Positions 9,406 through 19,427 are shown, numbered from the stretch's first letter. The stretch: 64,000 nucleotides of DNA from Vibrio mimicus (GCF_019048845.1 NZ_CP077426.1:2589501-2653500), one strand, 5' to 3'. Program-made: numbers and translations. The notes: a model not told the origin generated them from the sequence alone.

Positions 9406-9924
9406 CTAACCTCTATGAGTATTGCGTTTGCCCTTCACTTTCCGTTCTTTAAATGGCATCGCTAATGATGCGAACTCTTTCATCGCACGACGATAAACAT
9501 CACGCTTAAACGACACCACTTGCCGTACTGGATACCAGTAAGTTACCCAGCGCCAACCATCAAACTCAGGGGAACTACCACGTTGCATGTTGATTTTAGA
9601 TTCATCACACTCTAAACGCAGCAAGAACCATTTCTGTTTTTGTCCGATACAGACGGGTTGAGAATCCCAACGCACCAAACGCTTTGGCAATTTATAACGC
9701 AGCCAATGACGACTGGTTGCAATCACTTTAACGTCTTTCTTGGTTAGCCCAACCTCTTCATACAATTCACGGTACATGGCTTGTTCTGGAGACTCTCCAT
9801 CATCAATTCCCCCTTGAGGAAATTGCCATGAGTGTTGCCCGTATCGTTTCGCCCAGAAAACCTGACCATGGTTGTTACAAATCACAATCCCGACATTCAG
9901 CCGGTAACCATCGCCATCGATCAC
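9406..9924 (-). CDS. rppH: RNA pyrophosphohydrolase RppH (NudH)
   Basis: RppH removes pyrophosphate from the 5' end of triphosphorylated mRNAs, making them targets for RNase E. The 172-residue protein begins [15 protein letters not shown], with a complete Nudix box [20 protein letters not shown] at about residues 38-57. The start is a GTG at 9924 with GAGG seven bases upstream; the longer upstream reading adds 21 residues with no family counterpart. It is the first gene of the leftward operon with ptsP, the TSUP permease, lgt and thyA. A 678-base non-coding region separates it from mutH. Confidence 0.95.
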   Translation of the reverse strand: MIDGDGYRLNVGIVICNNHGQVFWAKRYGQHSWQFPQGGIDDGESPEQAMYRELYEEVGLTKKDVKVIATSRHWLRYKLPKRLVRWDSQPVCIGQKQKWFLLRLECDESKINMQRGSSPEFDGWRWVTYWYPVRQVVSFKRDVYRRAMKEFASLAMPFKERKVKGKRNTHRG

Positions 9925-10602
9925 TGGCAAACCTCTAGTAAATTCTTTAATTGCGTTGATTTTTCCACATATCCCCAAGCGGAGCAAACTTACTATTGTG
10001 ATTAGCCCGATATTTATTAGTAAATGGGATAAAAAAGGATAAGTTCAGCATCAAATCTAAGTTATCAACAATTTTATGAGACATACCGCGCATTTATTCA
10101 CGTTTTCTGTGAATAACCGTGTGAAGAAACCTTGGCATTGTGCAAAAAAATCCATTTACCAACAAACACAACTCACTCAAAAATCAGAAAAACCAAACAT
10201 AATCTCTATAAAAACAATTAGTTATATTAAAATTGAACACTTAACCAAATACTCAAAGTTCAGCAGCCAAAAGATCCTCAACAAGAGGTTAAAGATCCAT
10301 CAGTTTTCGAGTATCAGTGTCCGACTCAGCACTGATGGCCAAGGGGGAAAACTGTGACACTCAACTCCCCTCTATCAAACACTGTATATTAACCCATGAG
10401 TTAAGCCCTCTTGTTGCAACTAAAAATAAAACTGTGGATAACCTGACGATGGAAGCTCAATGCGAGAAAAATCTTCGTTTTCAAGTCACCTTTCTCCGAC
10501 TCCTTAGCAACACTTTCCACAACAAAATATCCAGCTCAAAAATGGCAAGCGCAAACAAAATCGGTACAATCACGCCAGTGATGTGTAAAGCCGAAAAACG
10601 AC
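9925..10602. other. AT-rich rppH-mutH divergent region with DnaA-box-like motifs
   Basis: This 678-base region has no convincing gene. Two overlapping open frames on the plus strand have low-complexity, lysine/serine/threonine-rich products and no ribosome site, so I discount them. It holds one perfect DnaA box (TGTGGATAA, 10433-10441, minus orientation) and three copies with one mismatch: TTATCAACA (10062-10070), TTATTCACG (10094-10102) and TGTGAATAA (10108-10116). The promoters of rppH and mutH must also lie here. Confidence 0.5.
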
Positions 10603-11268
10603 ATGAAACCCGCACCAACTTCCCAACAAGAATTATTAACTCGCGCTCAAGAAATTGCGGGCCTAAGTTTCGCAGAGCTCGCCGATGAAGCAGGAATGTG
10701 TGTCCCCCCTGATTTGCGTAAAGATAAAGGCTGGGTAGGACAACTTTTGGAATGGCATCTAGGAGCCACTGCAGGCAGCCGTCCACAACAGGACTTCGAA
10801 CATCTTGGTATTGAGCTAAAAAGCATTCCGGTTAGCTACACGGGAAAACCTCTAGAAACCACCTTCGTCTGCGTGGCACCTCTCACGGGGGTGCATGGTT
10901 TAACGTGGGAGCAAAGCCATGTGCGCAACAAGCTCTCTAAAATCCTGTGGATACCCGTGCAAGGTGAACGCGAAATTCCGCTGGCAGATCGCCGTGTTGG
11001 TTCGCCATTACTCTGGAGTCCTTCACCTGAAGAAGAAGCCCAACTCAAAGCAGATTGGGAAGAGTTGATGGAGTTGATCGTACTTGGCAAAGTAGCACAA
11101 ATCACCGCCAAACATGGTGAGGTACTACAACTACGACCTAAAGCGGCCAATGGTCGTGCACAGACGGAAGCCTACGGCGCAAATGGCCGTCCAATCAAAA
11201 CCTTACCGCGTGGTTTTTACTTACGCACTCAATTTACAGCTCAAATTCTGCAACGCCATTACGCCTAA
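10603..11268 (+). CDS. mutH: DNA mismatch repair endonuclease MutH
   Basis: MutH nicks the unmethylated strand at hemimethylated GATC sites when activated by MutS and MutL, directing repair to the new strand. The 221-residue protein carries the Sau3AI/MutH active site: the aspartate in QDFEHLG and the E-x-K of GIELKSIP (about residues 66-77), and ends in the usual helical region with [11 protein letters not shown]. Length matches E. coli (229). It stands alone, reading rightward from the long region shared with rppH. Confidence 0.95.
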   Translation: MKPAPTSQQELLTRAQEIAGLSFAELADEAGMCVPPDLRKDKGWVGQLLEWHLGATAGSRPQQDFEHLGIELKSIPVSYTGKPLETTFVCVAPLTGVHGLTWEQSHVRNKLSKILWIPVQGEREIPLADRRVGSPLLWSPSPEEEAQLKADWEELMELIVLGKVAQITAKHGEVLQLRPKAANGRAQTEAYGANGRPIKTLPRGFYLRTQFTAQILQRHYA

Positions 11269-11483
11269 TCATCGCATCTGCGACATTTTTGTTTTCGTGT
11301 CGCCACGAGTCGCTTATAGTGAAAATCCTGTCTCCCTTTTGTCATTTCATCATGGCATGGATTCAGGACTCAATCGCACATTGTGTTTTCTCATCCCTAT
11401 GACGTAGAGTGCTCGGCACTGTGCCAAGACGTCAACCGAAAGGGACTTGTATTCGTTCTTTGGCTCTCAGACAAGGAAGTACT

Positions 11484-12518
11484 ATGCAATATACCAAGCT
11501 GCCTCACTCCAGCCTCGAAATCAGCAAGATCTGTTTAGGCACCATGACTTTTGGTGAACAGAACTCTCAAGCTGATGCTTTTCAACAGCTCGATTACGCA
11601 TTAGAACGTGGTGTTAACTTTATCGATACTGCGGAGATGTATCCGGTTCCTCCAACGGCAGAAACTCAAGGTAAAACCGAAGAATTTATTGGCAACTGGC
11701 TGGCTAAATCAGGCAAACGTGAAAAAATTGTGCTCGCAACCAAGGTAGCAGGGCCTCGCAACGTTCCTTACATTCGCGACAAAATGGCGTTAGATCATCG
11801 CAATATTCACCAAGCCGTTGATGATAGTTTACGCCGCCTGCAAACCGATTATATTGACCTCTACCAAATCCACTGGCCACAGCGTCAAACCAACACTTTT
11901 GGTCAGCTCAATTATCCTTACCCTGATACACAGGAAGAAGTCACACTAATTGAAACACTCGAAGCGCTGAGTGATCTGGTGCGCATGGGTAAAGTCCGTT
12001 ACATTGGCGTCTCAAATGAAACACCTTGGGGAGTGATGAGCTATCTACGCTTAGCCGAAAAACACGAGCTACCGAGAATTGTTTCCATCCAAAACCCTTA
12101 CAATCTGCTCAACCGCAGTTTTGAAGTGGGGCTCGCTGAAATTAGCCATCTCGAAGGAGTGAAGCTTCTCGCTTACTCCCCTCTTGCTTTTGGTGCTTTA
12201 AGCGGAAAATACCTCAATGGCGCTCGTCCTGCTGGGGCGCGCTGTACATTACATCAGCGCTTTTCTCGCTACTTCACACCCCAAGGACAGCTTGCCACCC
12301 AAGCGTATGTCGAACTAGCCCAACAGTTTGGACTCGATCCAGCACAAATGGCACTGGCGTTTGTTAATCAGCGCCCATTTGTGGCCTCGAATATTATCGG
12401 AGCCACAACTATGGAGCAGTTAAAATCGAATTTGGATAGTTTGGATATTTCATTAAATGCAGAACTTCTGCAAAAAATTCAGGAGATTGGAACCACTTAT
12501 TCCAATCCCTGTCCTTAG
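11484..12518 (+). CDS. tas: Aldo/keto reductase Tas
   Basis: Tas is an NADP(H)-dependent aldo/keto reductase; in E. coli it was found as a suppressor of tyrosine auxotrophy and its physiological substrate is unclear. The 344-residue protein starts MQYTKLPHSSLEISKICLG and has the AKR signature GVNFIDTAEMYPVPP (catalytic Asp and Tyr), a lysine in VLATKVAGP, and the late cofactor segment ASNIIGATTMEQLKSNL. I chose ATG 11484 for its AAGGAAG ribosome site; the longer reading starts in non-conserved sequence. It appears monocistronic. Confidence 0.93.
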   Translation: MQYTKLPHSSLEISKICLGTMTFGEQNSQADAFQQLDYALERGVNFIDTAEMYPVPPTAETQGKTEEFIGNWLAKSGKREKIVLATKVAGPRNVPYIRDKMALDHRNIHQAVDDSLRRLQTDYIDLYQIHWPQRQTNTFGQLNYPYPDTQEEVTLIETLEALSDLVRMGKVRYIGVSNETPWGVMSYLRLAEKHELPRIVSIQNPYNLLNRSFEVGLAEISHLEGVKLLAYSPLAFGALSGKYLNGARPAGARCTLHQRFSRYFTPQGQLATQAYVELAQQFGLDPAQMALAFVNQRPFVASNIIGATTMEQLKSNLDSLDISLNAELLQKIQEIGTTYSNPCP

Positions 12519-12524
12519 TGATAT

Positions 12525-12548
12525 GGGGCTGGCGGACTCACCAGCCCC
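12525..12548. terminator. Weak terminator-like hairpin between tas and the DUF1127 gene
   Basis: A perfect 8-bp stem GGGGCTGG (12525-12532)/CCAGCCCC (12541-12548) starts six bases after the tas stop. It has only a short T stretch, so termination may be inefficient. Confidence 0.55.
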
Positions 12549-12554
12549 TTACCA

Positions 12555-12806
12555 TTACGTCGGTATTCGCGCAGCTAACACTCGGCGAATATGTCTCACA
12601 CGGCGTTCTGCGACAACAACATCAGGCAAATTCAAGCCGATTGGACGACCATCCGTTTCCAAGCCAATATCACGTAGCAGATGTGGATTATTCCAAGGTA
12701 AATGATGACTACTTCTGCGCACTTTACGCTTCCATTCTCGCTCCTCACGACGTAGATCAGCACGAACCAGTAATACGGCGAGTTGTAAGTAAATAGATTG
12801 ACGCAT
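12555..12806 (-). CDS. Small DUF1127-family protein
   Basis: This 83-residue basic protein contains a YjiS-like DUF1127 segment: HNPHLLRDIGL-like PWNNPHLLRDIGLETDGRP near residues 37-55. DUF1127 proteins are small and arginine-rich, and in some bacteria have been linked to RNA, phosphate or stress regulation; the exact role here is unknown. The start MRQSIYLQLAVLLV has GGAG nine bases upstream. A 38-codon open frame with a good ribosome site lies 108 bases upstream on the same strand and may share its transcript. Confidence 0.7.
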   Translation of the reverse strand: MRQSIYLQLAVLLVRADLRREEREWKRKVRRSSHHLPWNNPHLLRDIGLETDGRPIGLNLPDVVVAERRVRHIRRVLAARIPT

Positions 12807-12914
12807 GATGATTTTCTCCAGTTTGTTTGCTGGGGAAAATGACGGTAGGAAAGTCTGAAGACACTCTTACTCAGCTGCCATTTTCCGCAGCCTAATAAGA
12901 GGTTACGGATTAAT

Positions 12915-13031
12915 TCAGTGATCTTTGCTCAAATCATTGCCCATTGCGCACACGGGAAAATCTCGGAGTGCGGTTTGGGTTAAATCAAGATCAGAAGCGC
13001 AAAGCAATGTTGCAGATACGAAATGTGCCAT
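12915..13031 (-). CDS. Possible 38-residue small protein
   Basis: An ATG at 13031 with the ribosome site TTGGAGG about eight bases upstream opens a 38-codon frame ending in TGA at 12915. The product begins MAHFVSATLLCASDLDLTQ and ends GNDLSKDH. It is acidic with two cysteines and no membrane segment. I recognise no family. The strong ribosome site and position upstream of the DUF1127 gene on the same strand favour translation; the short length leaves chance open. Confidence 0.45.
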   Translation of the reverse strand: MAHFVSATLLCASDLDLTQTALRDFPVCAMGNDLSKDH

Positions 13032-13365
13032 GATGCGCCTCCAAGCAAAGTCAATTAATCCAAAAGAAGTATGTGGTGTAAGTGAAACTTACGGTTAAAT
13101 TCTAAACAACACAGGTAACAAAGTTCAACATTTTATTACATGCGTTCGAAAATACAGCGTTTATTGCTAAGCAATGCCTTTATCGTGTTTATGAATAACA
13201 TATTCACCTAGGTAATAATTTCAATGTGGAATATGCATCCAGTTCTAAACATTCCATTCGTGTGTTACCAACCTTAAATGGATCAAAGCAATGGCCGAAT
13301 CTCCAATGAAAAAAATCAGCCACTAATTAAGTGGCTGAATATTATTAGCTCTCAGAGAGTTTAGT
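13032..13365. other. Non-coding region between vpsR and the small ORFs
   Basis: About 330 AT-rich bases with no coding frame that I would support. It contains the vpsR terminator at its right end and probably the promoter of the two small leftward ORFs. Confidence 0.5.
13309..13338 (-). terminator. Intrinsic terminator of vpsR
   Basis: On the minus strand, stem TCAGCCAC/GTGGCTGA with a seven-base loop is followed by a run of T (13309-13315), starting 28 bases after the vpsR stop. Confidence 0.85.
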
Positions 13366-14703
13366 TTAAAACGTTTCATCAGTGATCAGATTGTGCTTAT
13401 TCAACAATCGATACATGGTGGCACGAGAAACACCAAGCTCTTTTGCGGCGGTGGATACTTGTCCTGAATGCGATTCTAAAACCAGCAGTAATGCATCGCG
13501 CTCTGAACGCTCACGAATACTCTTCAAACTACGGCGGCCATCGCTGCGCTTTGGCAAATCAAGTTGTGACTCATCTAACACTACTGAATCTGACATCAAC
13601 ACCACACGTTTAATCTGGTTCATCAGTTCACGTACGTTGCCCGGCCAGTGGTAGCGGGTTAAACCACGTACAGCATCTTCAGAAAAACTACGCGCTTGCG
13701 CGTTGTACTCTTTCGAATACTCCTGCAAGAAATGCTTCGCCAGTAGCACTATGTCAGACGCCCGTTCTTTCAAACTAGGAACATTAATCCGCAACACATT
13801 AATGTAATGATATAACTCCTCATTGAAATCACCATCAATCAGGGCTTTTTCAATATCTGATGAGTTGGCGGCTAAAATTCGCACATCCACCGCCCGAACC
13901 CCATGTCCTGTTTCAACGGTGCCTTCTTGTAAAAAGCGCAGCAGGTTGAGTTGCTGGCTTTTGGGTAACGTCAAAATATCATTGAGAAGCAGCGTCCCCC
14001 CATCTGCCTGCATTAATAGAGGTAGCTGGAGCTCATCCGTCTTTTCTCCAAGACCAAATAATTCAGTCTCTAGCCGCTTTTCTGACATGGCTCGACAATT
14101 GATAGAGATGAACGGTTTTTGCCCGCGTGATGAGGTCTTGTGGATGGCTCTGGCTACCGTTTCTTTACCCGTTCCACTTTCGCCATAGATAAGAATACTA
14201 ACATCGGTAGGGCCAATGCGTTTGATTTGATCCCGCAGCCGTTTCATCGGCATCGATTCACCAATCAACCCCATATTTCCAGCAGAACCAAAATGTGGCC
14301 AAACTTTCTTTTCCAGTTTCAACATACCTAGCTGATGACCAATGGTGCTCAAAAGTTGGGCATCAGGGATGGGCGCGGTAAAGAAATCAATACAAAAGTT
14401 AACGATAAACTGGCAAATGGTATCTGAACTTAACTGCGCTTCACGGATGAAAGCTAACCAACGCACCTGCTTATGGCTACTCACCAGATTCGCTATCCCA
14501 TTCAGGCTAAACTCATCATGGCTTAAATCTACGATACCGATACAGGGACCGGTTTCTACAAACAGTGTATCCGCTTTACGCAAATCGGCGACTTGTGTAC
14601 AGCGCCAACCCACTTTCTCTAAAACAGCAAGCCAAGGCTCATAAGTACCACCCACTACCACAAGCGAGCCAGGTACGGAATCCATACGGAATTGAGTGCT
14701 CAT
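13366..14703 (-). CDS. vpsR: Biofilm master regulator VpsR
   Basis: VpsR is the cyclic-di-GMP-binding activator of Vibrio polysaccharide and biofilm genes. The 445-residue protein has an N-terminal receiver-like domain with Asp59 in GIVDLSHDE, a central AAA+ domain with Walker A GESGTGKE near residue 173, and a Fis-type helix-turn-helix at the C-terminus (STAAKELGVSRATMYRLLNK). It resembles NtrC proteins, but the GAFTGA loop that contacts sigma-54 is missing: ELFGLGEKTDELQLP stands in its place. The Walker B segment reads GGTLLLNDI instead of the usual D-E pair. This fits the published view that VpsR works with sigma-70 polymerase. No partner kinase is adjacent. Confidence 0.95.
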   Translation of the reverse strand: MSTQFRMDSVPGSLVVVGGTYEPWLAVLEKVGWRCTQVADLRKADTLFVETGPCIGIVDLSHDEFSLNGIANLVSSHKQVRWLAFIREAQLSSDTICQFIVNFCIDFFTAPIPDAQLLSTIGHQLGMLKLEKKVWPHFGSAGNMGLIGESMPMKRLRDQIKRIGPTDVSILIYGESGTGKETVARAIHKTSSRGQKPFISINCRAMSEKRLETELFGLGEKTDELQLPLLMQADGGTLLLNDILTLPKSQQLNLLRFLQEGTVETGHGVRAVDVRILAANSSDIEKALIDGDFNEELYHYINVLRINVPSLKERASDIVLLAKHFLQEYSKEYNAQARSFSEDAVRGLTRYHWPGNVRELMNQIKRVVLMSDSVVLDESQLDLPKRSDGRRSLKSIRERSERDALLLVLESHSGQVSTAAKELGVSRATMYRLLNKHNLITDETF

Positions 14704-14930
14704 GAAGCTATATTCCTTATTTTTATTGTTACGATGCGGATTATTCTATTCGCACCAACTACTTGTCACGAACGTTACATTAACGAGACTTTGCACCAGA
14801 ATCTGTCTCACAGATAAGACTAGACGACATTTTCTAAACTTTCTAACCAACTTATGGGAGAACATCATAGTTCGGATGTAAGAACATCTTACTTTTCAGA
14901 GAATTGATATGATTTTTTTCTTGGAGAAAT

Positions 14931-14959
14931 AAAAAAAGCCGCTCATTTGGCGGCTTTTT
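14931..14959 (-). terminator. Intrinsic terminator of lysS
   Basis: Stem GCCGC/GCGGC with A7 on the left, which reads as T7 on the minus strand, 17 bases after the lysS stop. Confidence 0.9.
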
Positions 14960-14975
14960 AGAACAACGTTAGTGA

Positions 14976-16514
14976 TTATTGCTGAGGGCGCATCGCTGGG
15001 AACAAGATCACATCACGGATGGTATGTGTATTGGTCAGTAGCATAACCAGACGATCAATACCAATACCTTGGCCTGCGGTTGGCGGTAGGCCGTGCTCTA
15101 AAGCGGTAATGTAGTCGGCATCGTAGAACATCGCTTCATCATCACCAGACTCTTTCGCTTCCACTTGAGCTTTGAAGCGCGCGTCTTGGTCTTCAGCATC
15201 GTTAAGTTCTGAGAAGCCGTTTGCCACTTCACGACCACCGATGAAGAACTCAAAGCGATCAGTGAAGAACGGGTTATCATCACTACGACGCGCCAGTGGA
15301 GAGATATCCGCTGGGTAACCTGTGATGAAGGTTGGCTGCATCAGTTTAGGCTCGGCCGTTTCACCAAAGATCTCTTCAAGAAGCTGGCCACATGTCCAGA
15401 AAGGTTCAACGTCAACGTGAACGGATTTCGCGATAGAAACCATTAGGTCACGGTTTTGGATGTCTTCTTCGGTGAGAGCTTGGATCTGCGCGTGATTTGG
15501 GTTGTAGTGCTTAATCGCATCGAACATGCTCATGCGCGCGTATTTGCCACCAAACTCAACGGTATGCTCACCGTAAGGCATTGAGGTTGAACCAAGCACT
15601 TCTAACGCCACTGAGCTGAGCAGTTCTTCCGTCAAGTCCATCAGATCTTTGTAGTCTGCGTACGCCATATAGAATTCCATCATGGTGAATTCTGGGTTGT
15701 GACGAGGAGAAAGACCTTCGTTACGGAAGTTACGGTTGATTTCGAATACACGATCAAAACCACCCACAACCAGACGTTTCAGGTACAGTTCAGGCGCGAT
15801 ACGCAGGTACATCGGCATGTCGAGCGCGTTGTGGTGCGTGATGAATGGACGCGCACTCGCACCGCCAGGGATTACGTGCATCATTGGCGTTTCCACTTCC
15901 ATGAACTGTTTTGAGATCATGAAGTTACGAATGGCTGACATCACCTTAGAACGTACAACGAAAGCGTTGCGCGAATTTTCGTTGACGATCAAATCAACGT
16001 AACGCTGACGGTAACGCATTTCTTGGTCAGTCAGACCATGGAATTTCTCTGGCAGTGGGCGCAGTGCTTTAGTCAGCAGTTGGAATTGTTCCATGTTGAC
16101 GTACAAATCGCCTTTACCAGATTTGTGCAGTGCACCTTGTACACCGATGATGTCACCGATATCCAGACCTTGGTATTTCTCTTTCAGTTCTTGTTGAACT
16201 TCTTTCGATGCGTAAGCCTGAATGCGGCCAGAAGTCTCTTGAATCACCAAAAATGGACCACGCTTTGCCATCACACGACCTGCGATAGACACAACATGAT
16301 TCAATGCTTCCAGCTCTTCCTTACTCTTTTCACCGAACTCCTTCTGCAGATCACCAGCTAGGCTGTCGCGACGGAACGAATTTGGGTGCCCATTCGCCTT
16401 ACAGTCCTTACGGATGTGATCCAACTTGCTGCGACGCTCTGCAATCAGTTTGTTTTCTTCTTGCGCGATTTGCTCTTGATTAATCTCGTTTTGAACAGCA
16501 TCAGTCATTTGCAT
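14976..16514 (-). CDS. lysS: Lysyl-tRNA synthetase (class II)
   Basis: LysS charges tRNA-Lys with lysine. The 512-residue protein has an N-terminal OB-fold anticodon-binding domain (about residues 60-170, with [11 protein letters not shown]) and a class II catalytic core: motif 1 with [10 protein letters not shown], motif 2 with [20 protein letters not shown], and motif 3 with [13 protein letters not shown]. Length is close to E. coli LysS (505). An ATG two codons downstream could be the start as well. It follows prfB by 25 bases, the conserved prfB-lysS operon. Confidence 0.97.
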   Translation of the reverse strand: MQMTDAVQNEINQEQIAQEENKLIAERRSKLDHIRKDCKANGHPNSFRRDSLAGDLQKEFGEKSKEELEALNHVVSIAGRVMAKRGPFLVIQETSGRIQAYASKEVQQELKEKYQGLDIGDIIGVQGALHKSGKGDLYVNMEQFQLLTKALRPLPEKFHGLTDQEMRYRQRYVDLIVNENSRNAFVVRSKVMSAIRNFMISKQFMEVETPMMHVIPGGASARPFITHHNALDMPMYLRIAPELYLKRLVVGGFDRVFEINRNFRNEGLSPRHNPEFTMMEFYMAYADYKDLMDLTEELLSSVALEVLGSTSMPYGEHTVEFGGKYARMSMFDAIKHYNPNHAQIQALTEEDIQNRDLMVSIAKSVHVDVEPFWTCGQLLEEIFGETAEPKLMQPTFITGYPADISPLARRSDDNPFFTDRFEFFIGGREVANGFSELNDAEDQDARFKAQVEAKESGDDEAMFYDADYITALEHGLPPTAGQGIGIDRLVMLLTNTHTIRDVILFPAMRPQQ

Positions 16515-16539
16515 GTACCTTGTGTAGTCGGTAAAAAGC

Positions 16540-17638
16540 TTACAGGCCTGATTTCAGGCTAGCTTCAATAAATTTGTCTAAGTCACCATCGAGTACCGCT
16601 TGCGTGTTGCGGTTTTCAATACCTGTACGTAAATCCTTGATTCGTGAGTCATCCAACACGTAAGAACGGATTTGGCTCCCCCAACCAATATCAGATTTAG
16701 AATCTTCGTTAGCCTGTTTCTCGGCATTCTGCTTTTGCAGTTCCAATTCAAACAATTTGGCGCGAAGTTGCTTCATCGCTTGGTCTTTGTTTTTGTGCTG
16801 TGAGCGGTCGTTTTGGCACTGTACAACTGTATTGGTCGGTACGTGAGTAATACGCACTGCCGATTCAGTGGTGTTAACGTGCTGACCACCGGCACCAGAA
16901 GCACGATACACGTCTATACGCAGATCGGCAGGGTTAATTTCGATATCTATGTTTTCATCCACTTCAGGGTAGATGAAAGCCGAGGCGAACGATGTATGAC
17001 GACGACCGCCTGAATCGAACGGGGATTTACGCACTAAACGGTGCACGCCCGTTTCTGTACGCAACCAACCATAAGCATAATCACCAATGATACGCACAGT
17101 GGCCGATTTCAATCCTGCTACATCACCTTCTGAAACTTCAATGACTTCGGTTTTAAAGCCTTTAGCATCCGCCCAACGCAAGTACATGCGTAGCAGCATA
17201 GAAGTCCAGTCTTGTGCTTCAGTACCGCCAGAGCCAGCTTGTAGGTCAAGGTAGCAATCTGAAGCATCGTGATCACCAGAGAACATACGGCGGAATTCGA
17301 GCTGTTCGAGCTTAGCTTCTAGCTCTTCCAATTCCGGACCAATTTCATCAAACGTTTCTTGATCTTCTGCTTCGATGGCGAGTTCTAGTAGACCATCGAC
17401 ATCTTCCACACCACGATCCAGTTGATCTATGGTATCGACTACCGCTTCTAACGCTGAACGCTCTTTACCCAAGGCTTGCGCACGCTCAGGTTGAGTCCAG
17501 ACATCAGGTTGTTCTAGTTCAGCATTGACTTCTTCAAGACGCTCTTTTTTAGCATCATAGTCAAAGATACCCCCTCAGGATATTTGTGCGCTCAGACACA
17601 TCCTGCAGGCGGTTTTTAATAGGATTGATTTCAAACAT
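16540..17638 (-). CDS. prfB: Peptide chain release factor 2, with programmed +1 frameshift
   Basis: RF2 recognises UAA and UGA stop codons and releases the finished peptide. The gene is split: 25 codons from ATG 17638 ([18 protein letters not shown]...GYL) end at an in-frame TGA at 17561-17563, and the rest, from GAC at 17560-17562 to 16540, is in the +1 frame. The site reads AGGGGG-UAU-CUU-UGA-C, the classical autoregulatory signal with an internal Shine-Dalgarno-like stretch. The sum is 365 residues, the same length as E. coli RF2. The catalytic GGQ is present in GAGGQHVN, and the frame-2 part carries the rest of the domains. It is not a broken gene. It precedes lysS. Confidence 0.97.
17560..17578 (-). 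promoter_or_regulatory. RF2 programmed frameshift signal
   Basis: On the minus strand the slippery CUU codon is followed by UGA C, with a purine-rich AGGGGG three bases before CUU. Low RF2 leads to slow reading of UGA and a +1 shift, so RF2 controls its own synthesis. Confidence 0.95.
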
Positions 17639-17760
17639 GTTGGCTTACGGGTTATGAATAGAAATTAACCGCGGAATTCTACTGAAAAATGTGATGAAGA
17701 TACAGGAAAAATATTCTTACCTAGAGAGGAAATCAGAATAGCCACCAAAAAATAAGTATA

Positions 17761-17790
17761 AAAAAGCGGAAGCCTCGGCTTCCGCTTTTT
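17761..17790 (-). terminator. Intrinsic terminator of brnQ
   Basis: Stem GCGGAAGCC/GGCTTCCGC with a two-base loop centre and A/T runs on both sides, 16 bases after the brnQ stop. Confidence 0.9.
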
Positions 17791-17805
17791 CAGTATTGAG
17801 GAGGG

Positions 17806-19119
17806 TTATGCCAACTCTTCTTCTAGAACTTGTGATGATGCCCCAGAGATGAAGAACATGCAGATTAGAGCAGCACAAGTTGGTAGCAACCAGCCCATTC
17901 CATATTCAAAGAATGGTAGGAAATCAAAAGCAGAAACATCAAAACCTGCCACTTTCGCGGCATCGAGCAAAGCAACTAACAGAGATACCGACAATACCAC
18001 ACGGTAAGCAACACGAGGATTAGGTAGTTTGTGACGTACAAAAGTCAAAGCCACCAGCGCAATCGCCACTGGGTACAATGCAAACAATACAGGGATAGAC
18101 AAGGTGATCAGCTGTGCTAAGCCAACATTAGCGACTACGCCACAAGCGACACCATTAATGACTACCCATTTTTTGTATGACAGGGGAGTATGCTTACTGA
18201 AGAAATCTGAACAGGCTGAAATCAAACCTACTGCCGTGGTCAAACAGGCCAACATAACGATCACAGACAAGACAAATTGACCGTTGTGACCAAACAAGGC
18301 TTTCACGTATTGGCTTAGAATCGCACCGCCATTATTGGCACCGGCCGCCACGCTTGAGCTGGTTGCACCAAGGTAGAACAGTGAACCGTAAACCAGAGCT
18401 AGACCCACAGCCGCAATCACAGCAGAAGAAATCAAGTAACGCGTAGTTGCCGCACGATCGGTAATCCCTTTGCTACGCAGTGCGTCCACAATCAAGATAC
18501 CAAACATCAGCGATGCAAACGTATCCATGGTGTTGTAGCCTTCTAAGAAACCTTTGGTCAGCGGTTGGCTTAGGTATTCACCTTGCGCGGCAATCATCTC
18601 ACCTTGAGGATTCATAAATACGCCAAGTGCTAGGATGATCAGGCCAATAAAAAGAGCTGGAGTCAGTAATTTACCGATCAAATCAACTAACTTGCCTTGC
18701 GACCATGAGAAAAACATCGCAACAGTAAAAAACAGCACAGAGAAAATGGCTAAGTCAAATTGAGTGCTCTCAGCGAAAAAGGGTTTCACTGCCATTTCAA
18801 ACGCAACAAGACCTGTACGTGGTGCGGCAAACGCAGGGCCAATCACAATCAGGATCAGTGCAGCCATCAAGACGGATGCTTTGACCGGAAGATCTTTCGT
18901 AAGATGCTCCCAACTCCCGCCAGCGACCGCAACCGCGATGATCGTAATAAGAGGTAGACCTACTGCAGTCAGCAAGAAGCCGAACATGGCTGGGGTAATA
19001 TTCTCACCTGCCAACTGGCCTGCGAGAGGTGGAAAAATGATATTGCCTGCGCCTAAAAAGAACGCGAACAGCATAAAGCCCAAAGCTAAAATATCTGCTA
19101 GTTTTAACGTCTGCTTCAC
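17806..19119 (-). CDS. brnQ: Branched-chain amino acid transporter BrnQ
   Basis: BrnQ (LIV-II) is an inner-membrane cation-coupled importer of leucine, isoleucine and valine. The 437-residue protein has about 12 hydrophobic segments and the conserved start KLADILALGFMLFAFFLGAG followed by NIIFPP, typical of the family, plus GPAFAAPRTG. Length matches E. coli BrnQ (439). It is monocistronic, with its own terminator, and diverges from trmN over 308 bases. Confidence 0.93.
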   Translation of the reverse strand: MKQTLKLADILALGFMLFAFFLGAGNIIFPPLAGQLAGENITPAMFGFLLTAVGLPLITIIAVAVAGGSWEHLTKDLPVKASVLMAALILIVIGPAFAAPRTGLVAFEMAVKPFFAESTQFDLAIFSVLFFTVAMFFSWSQGKLVDLIGKLLTPALFIGLIILALGVFMNPQGEMIAAQGEYLSQPLTKGFLEGYNTMDTFASLMFGILIVDALRSKGITDRAATTRYLISSAVIAAVGLALVYGSLFYLGATSSSVAAGANNGGAILSQYVKALFGHNGQFVLSVIVMLACLTTAVGLISACSDFFSKHTPLSYKKWVVINGVACGVVANVGLAQLITLSIPVLFALYPVAIALVALTFVRHKLPNPRVAYRVVLSVSLLVALLDAAKVAGFDVSAFDFLPFFEYGMGWLLPTCAALICMFFISGASSQVLEEELA

Positions 19120-19427
19120 AGATAACCCTTATTTATAAATGTAATGAATGTTGTGTATGCATATCACTGCTTATAAAAATGTAAGTTCAAGCAGCTTATG
19201 GCCGAATAATGACGAATGTGCCTGTATTTCGCAACCGCAAAGCAAAAAACGCCACAATAATTTATAATCACAACAATAATGCAGTGACATATGCTAGTTC
19301 ATAATAAAAAACCAGAATTACAAGCTGCATAATGCGGTTATTATTTCACCAATCAACAGAATAAAATATTATCAATCATCTTCAAGAAAGAGCTTTTCGC
19401 TTAACTCAGGTTTGGCAGTAAAATACG
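19120..19427. other. Divergent brnQ-trmN region
   Basis: 308 AT-rich bases with no coding frame. Both flanking genes must be promoted from here. I see no convincing operator. Confidence 0.5.

Noticed and set aside
10076..10688. Two overlapping plus-strand open frames upstream of mutH
   Set aside because: Both products are lysine/serine/threonine-rich with no ribosome site, and the second runs into mutH.
16540..17638. prfB read as a pseudogene or sequencing error
   Set aside because: The shift occurs exactly at the conserved RF2 recoding site and the sum of the two parts equals a normal 365-residue RF2.
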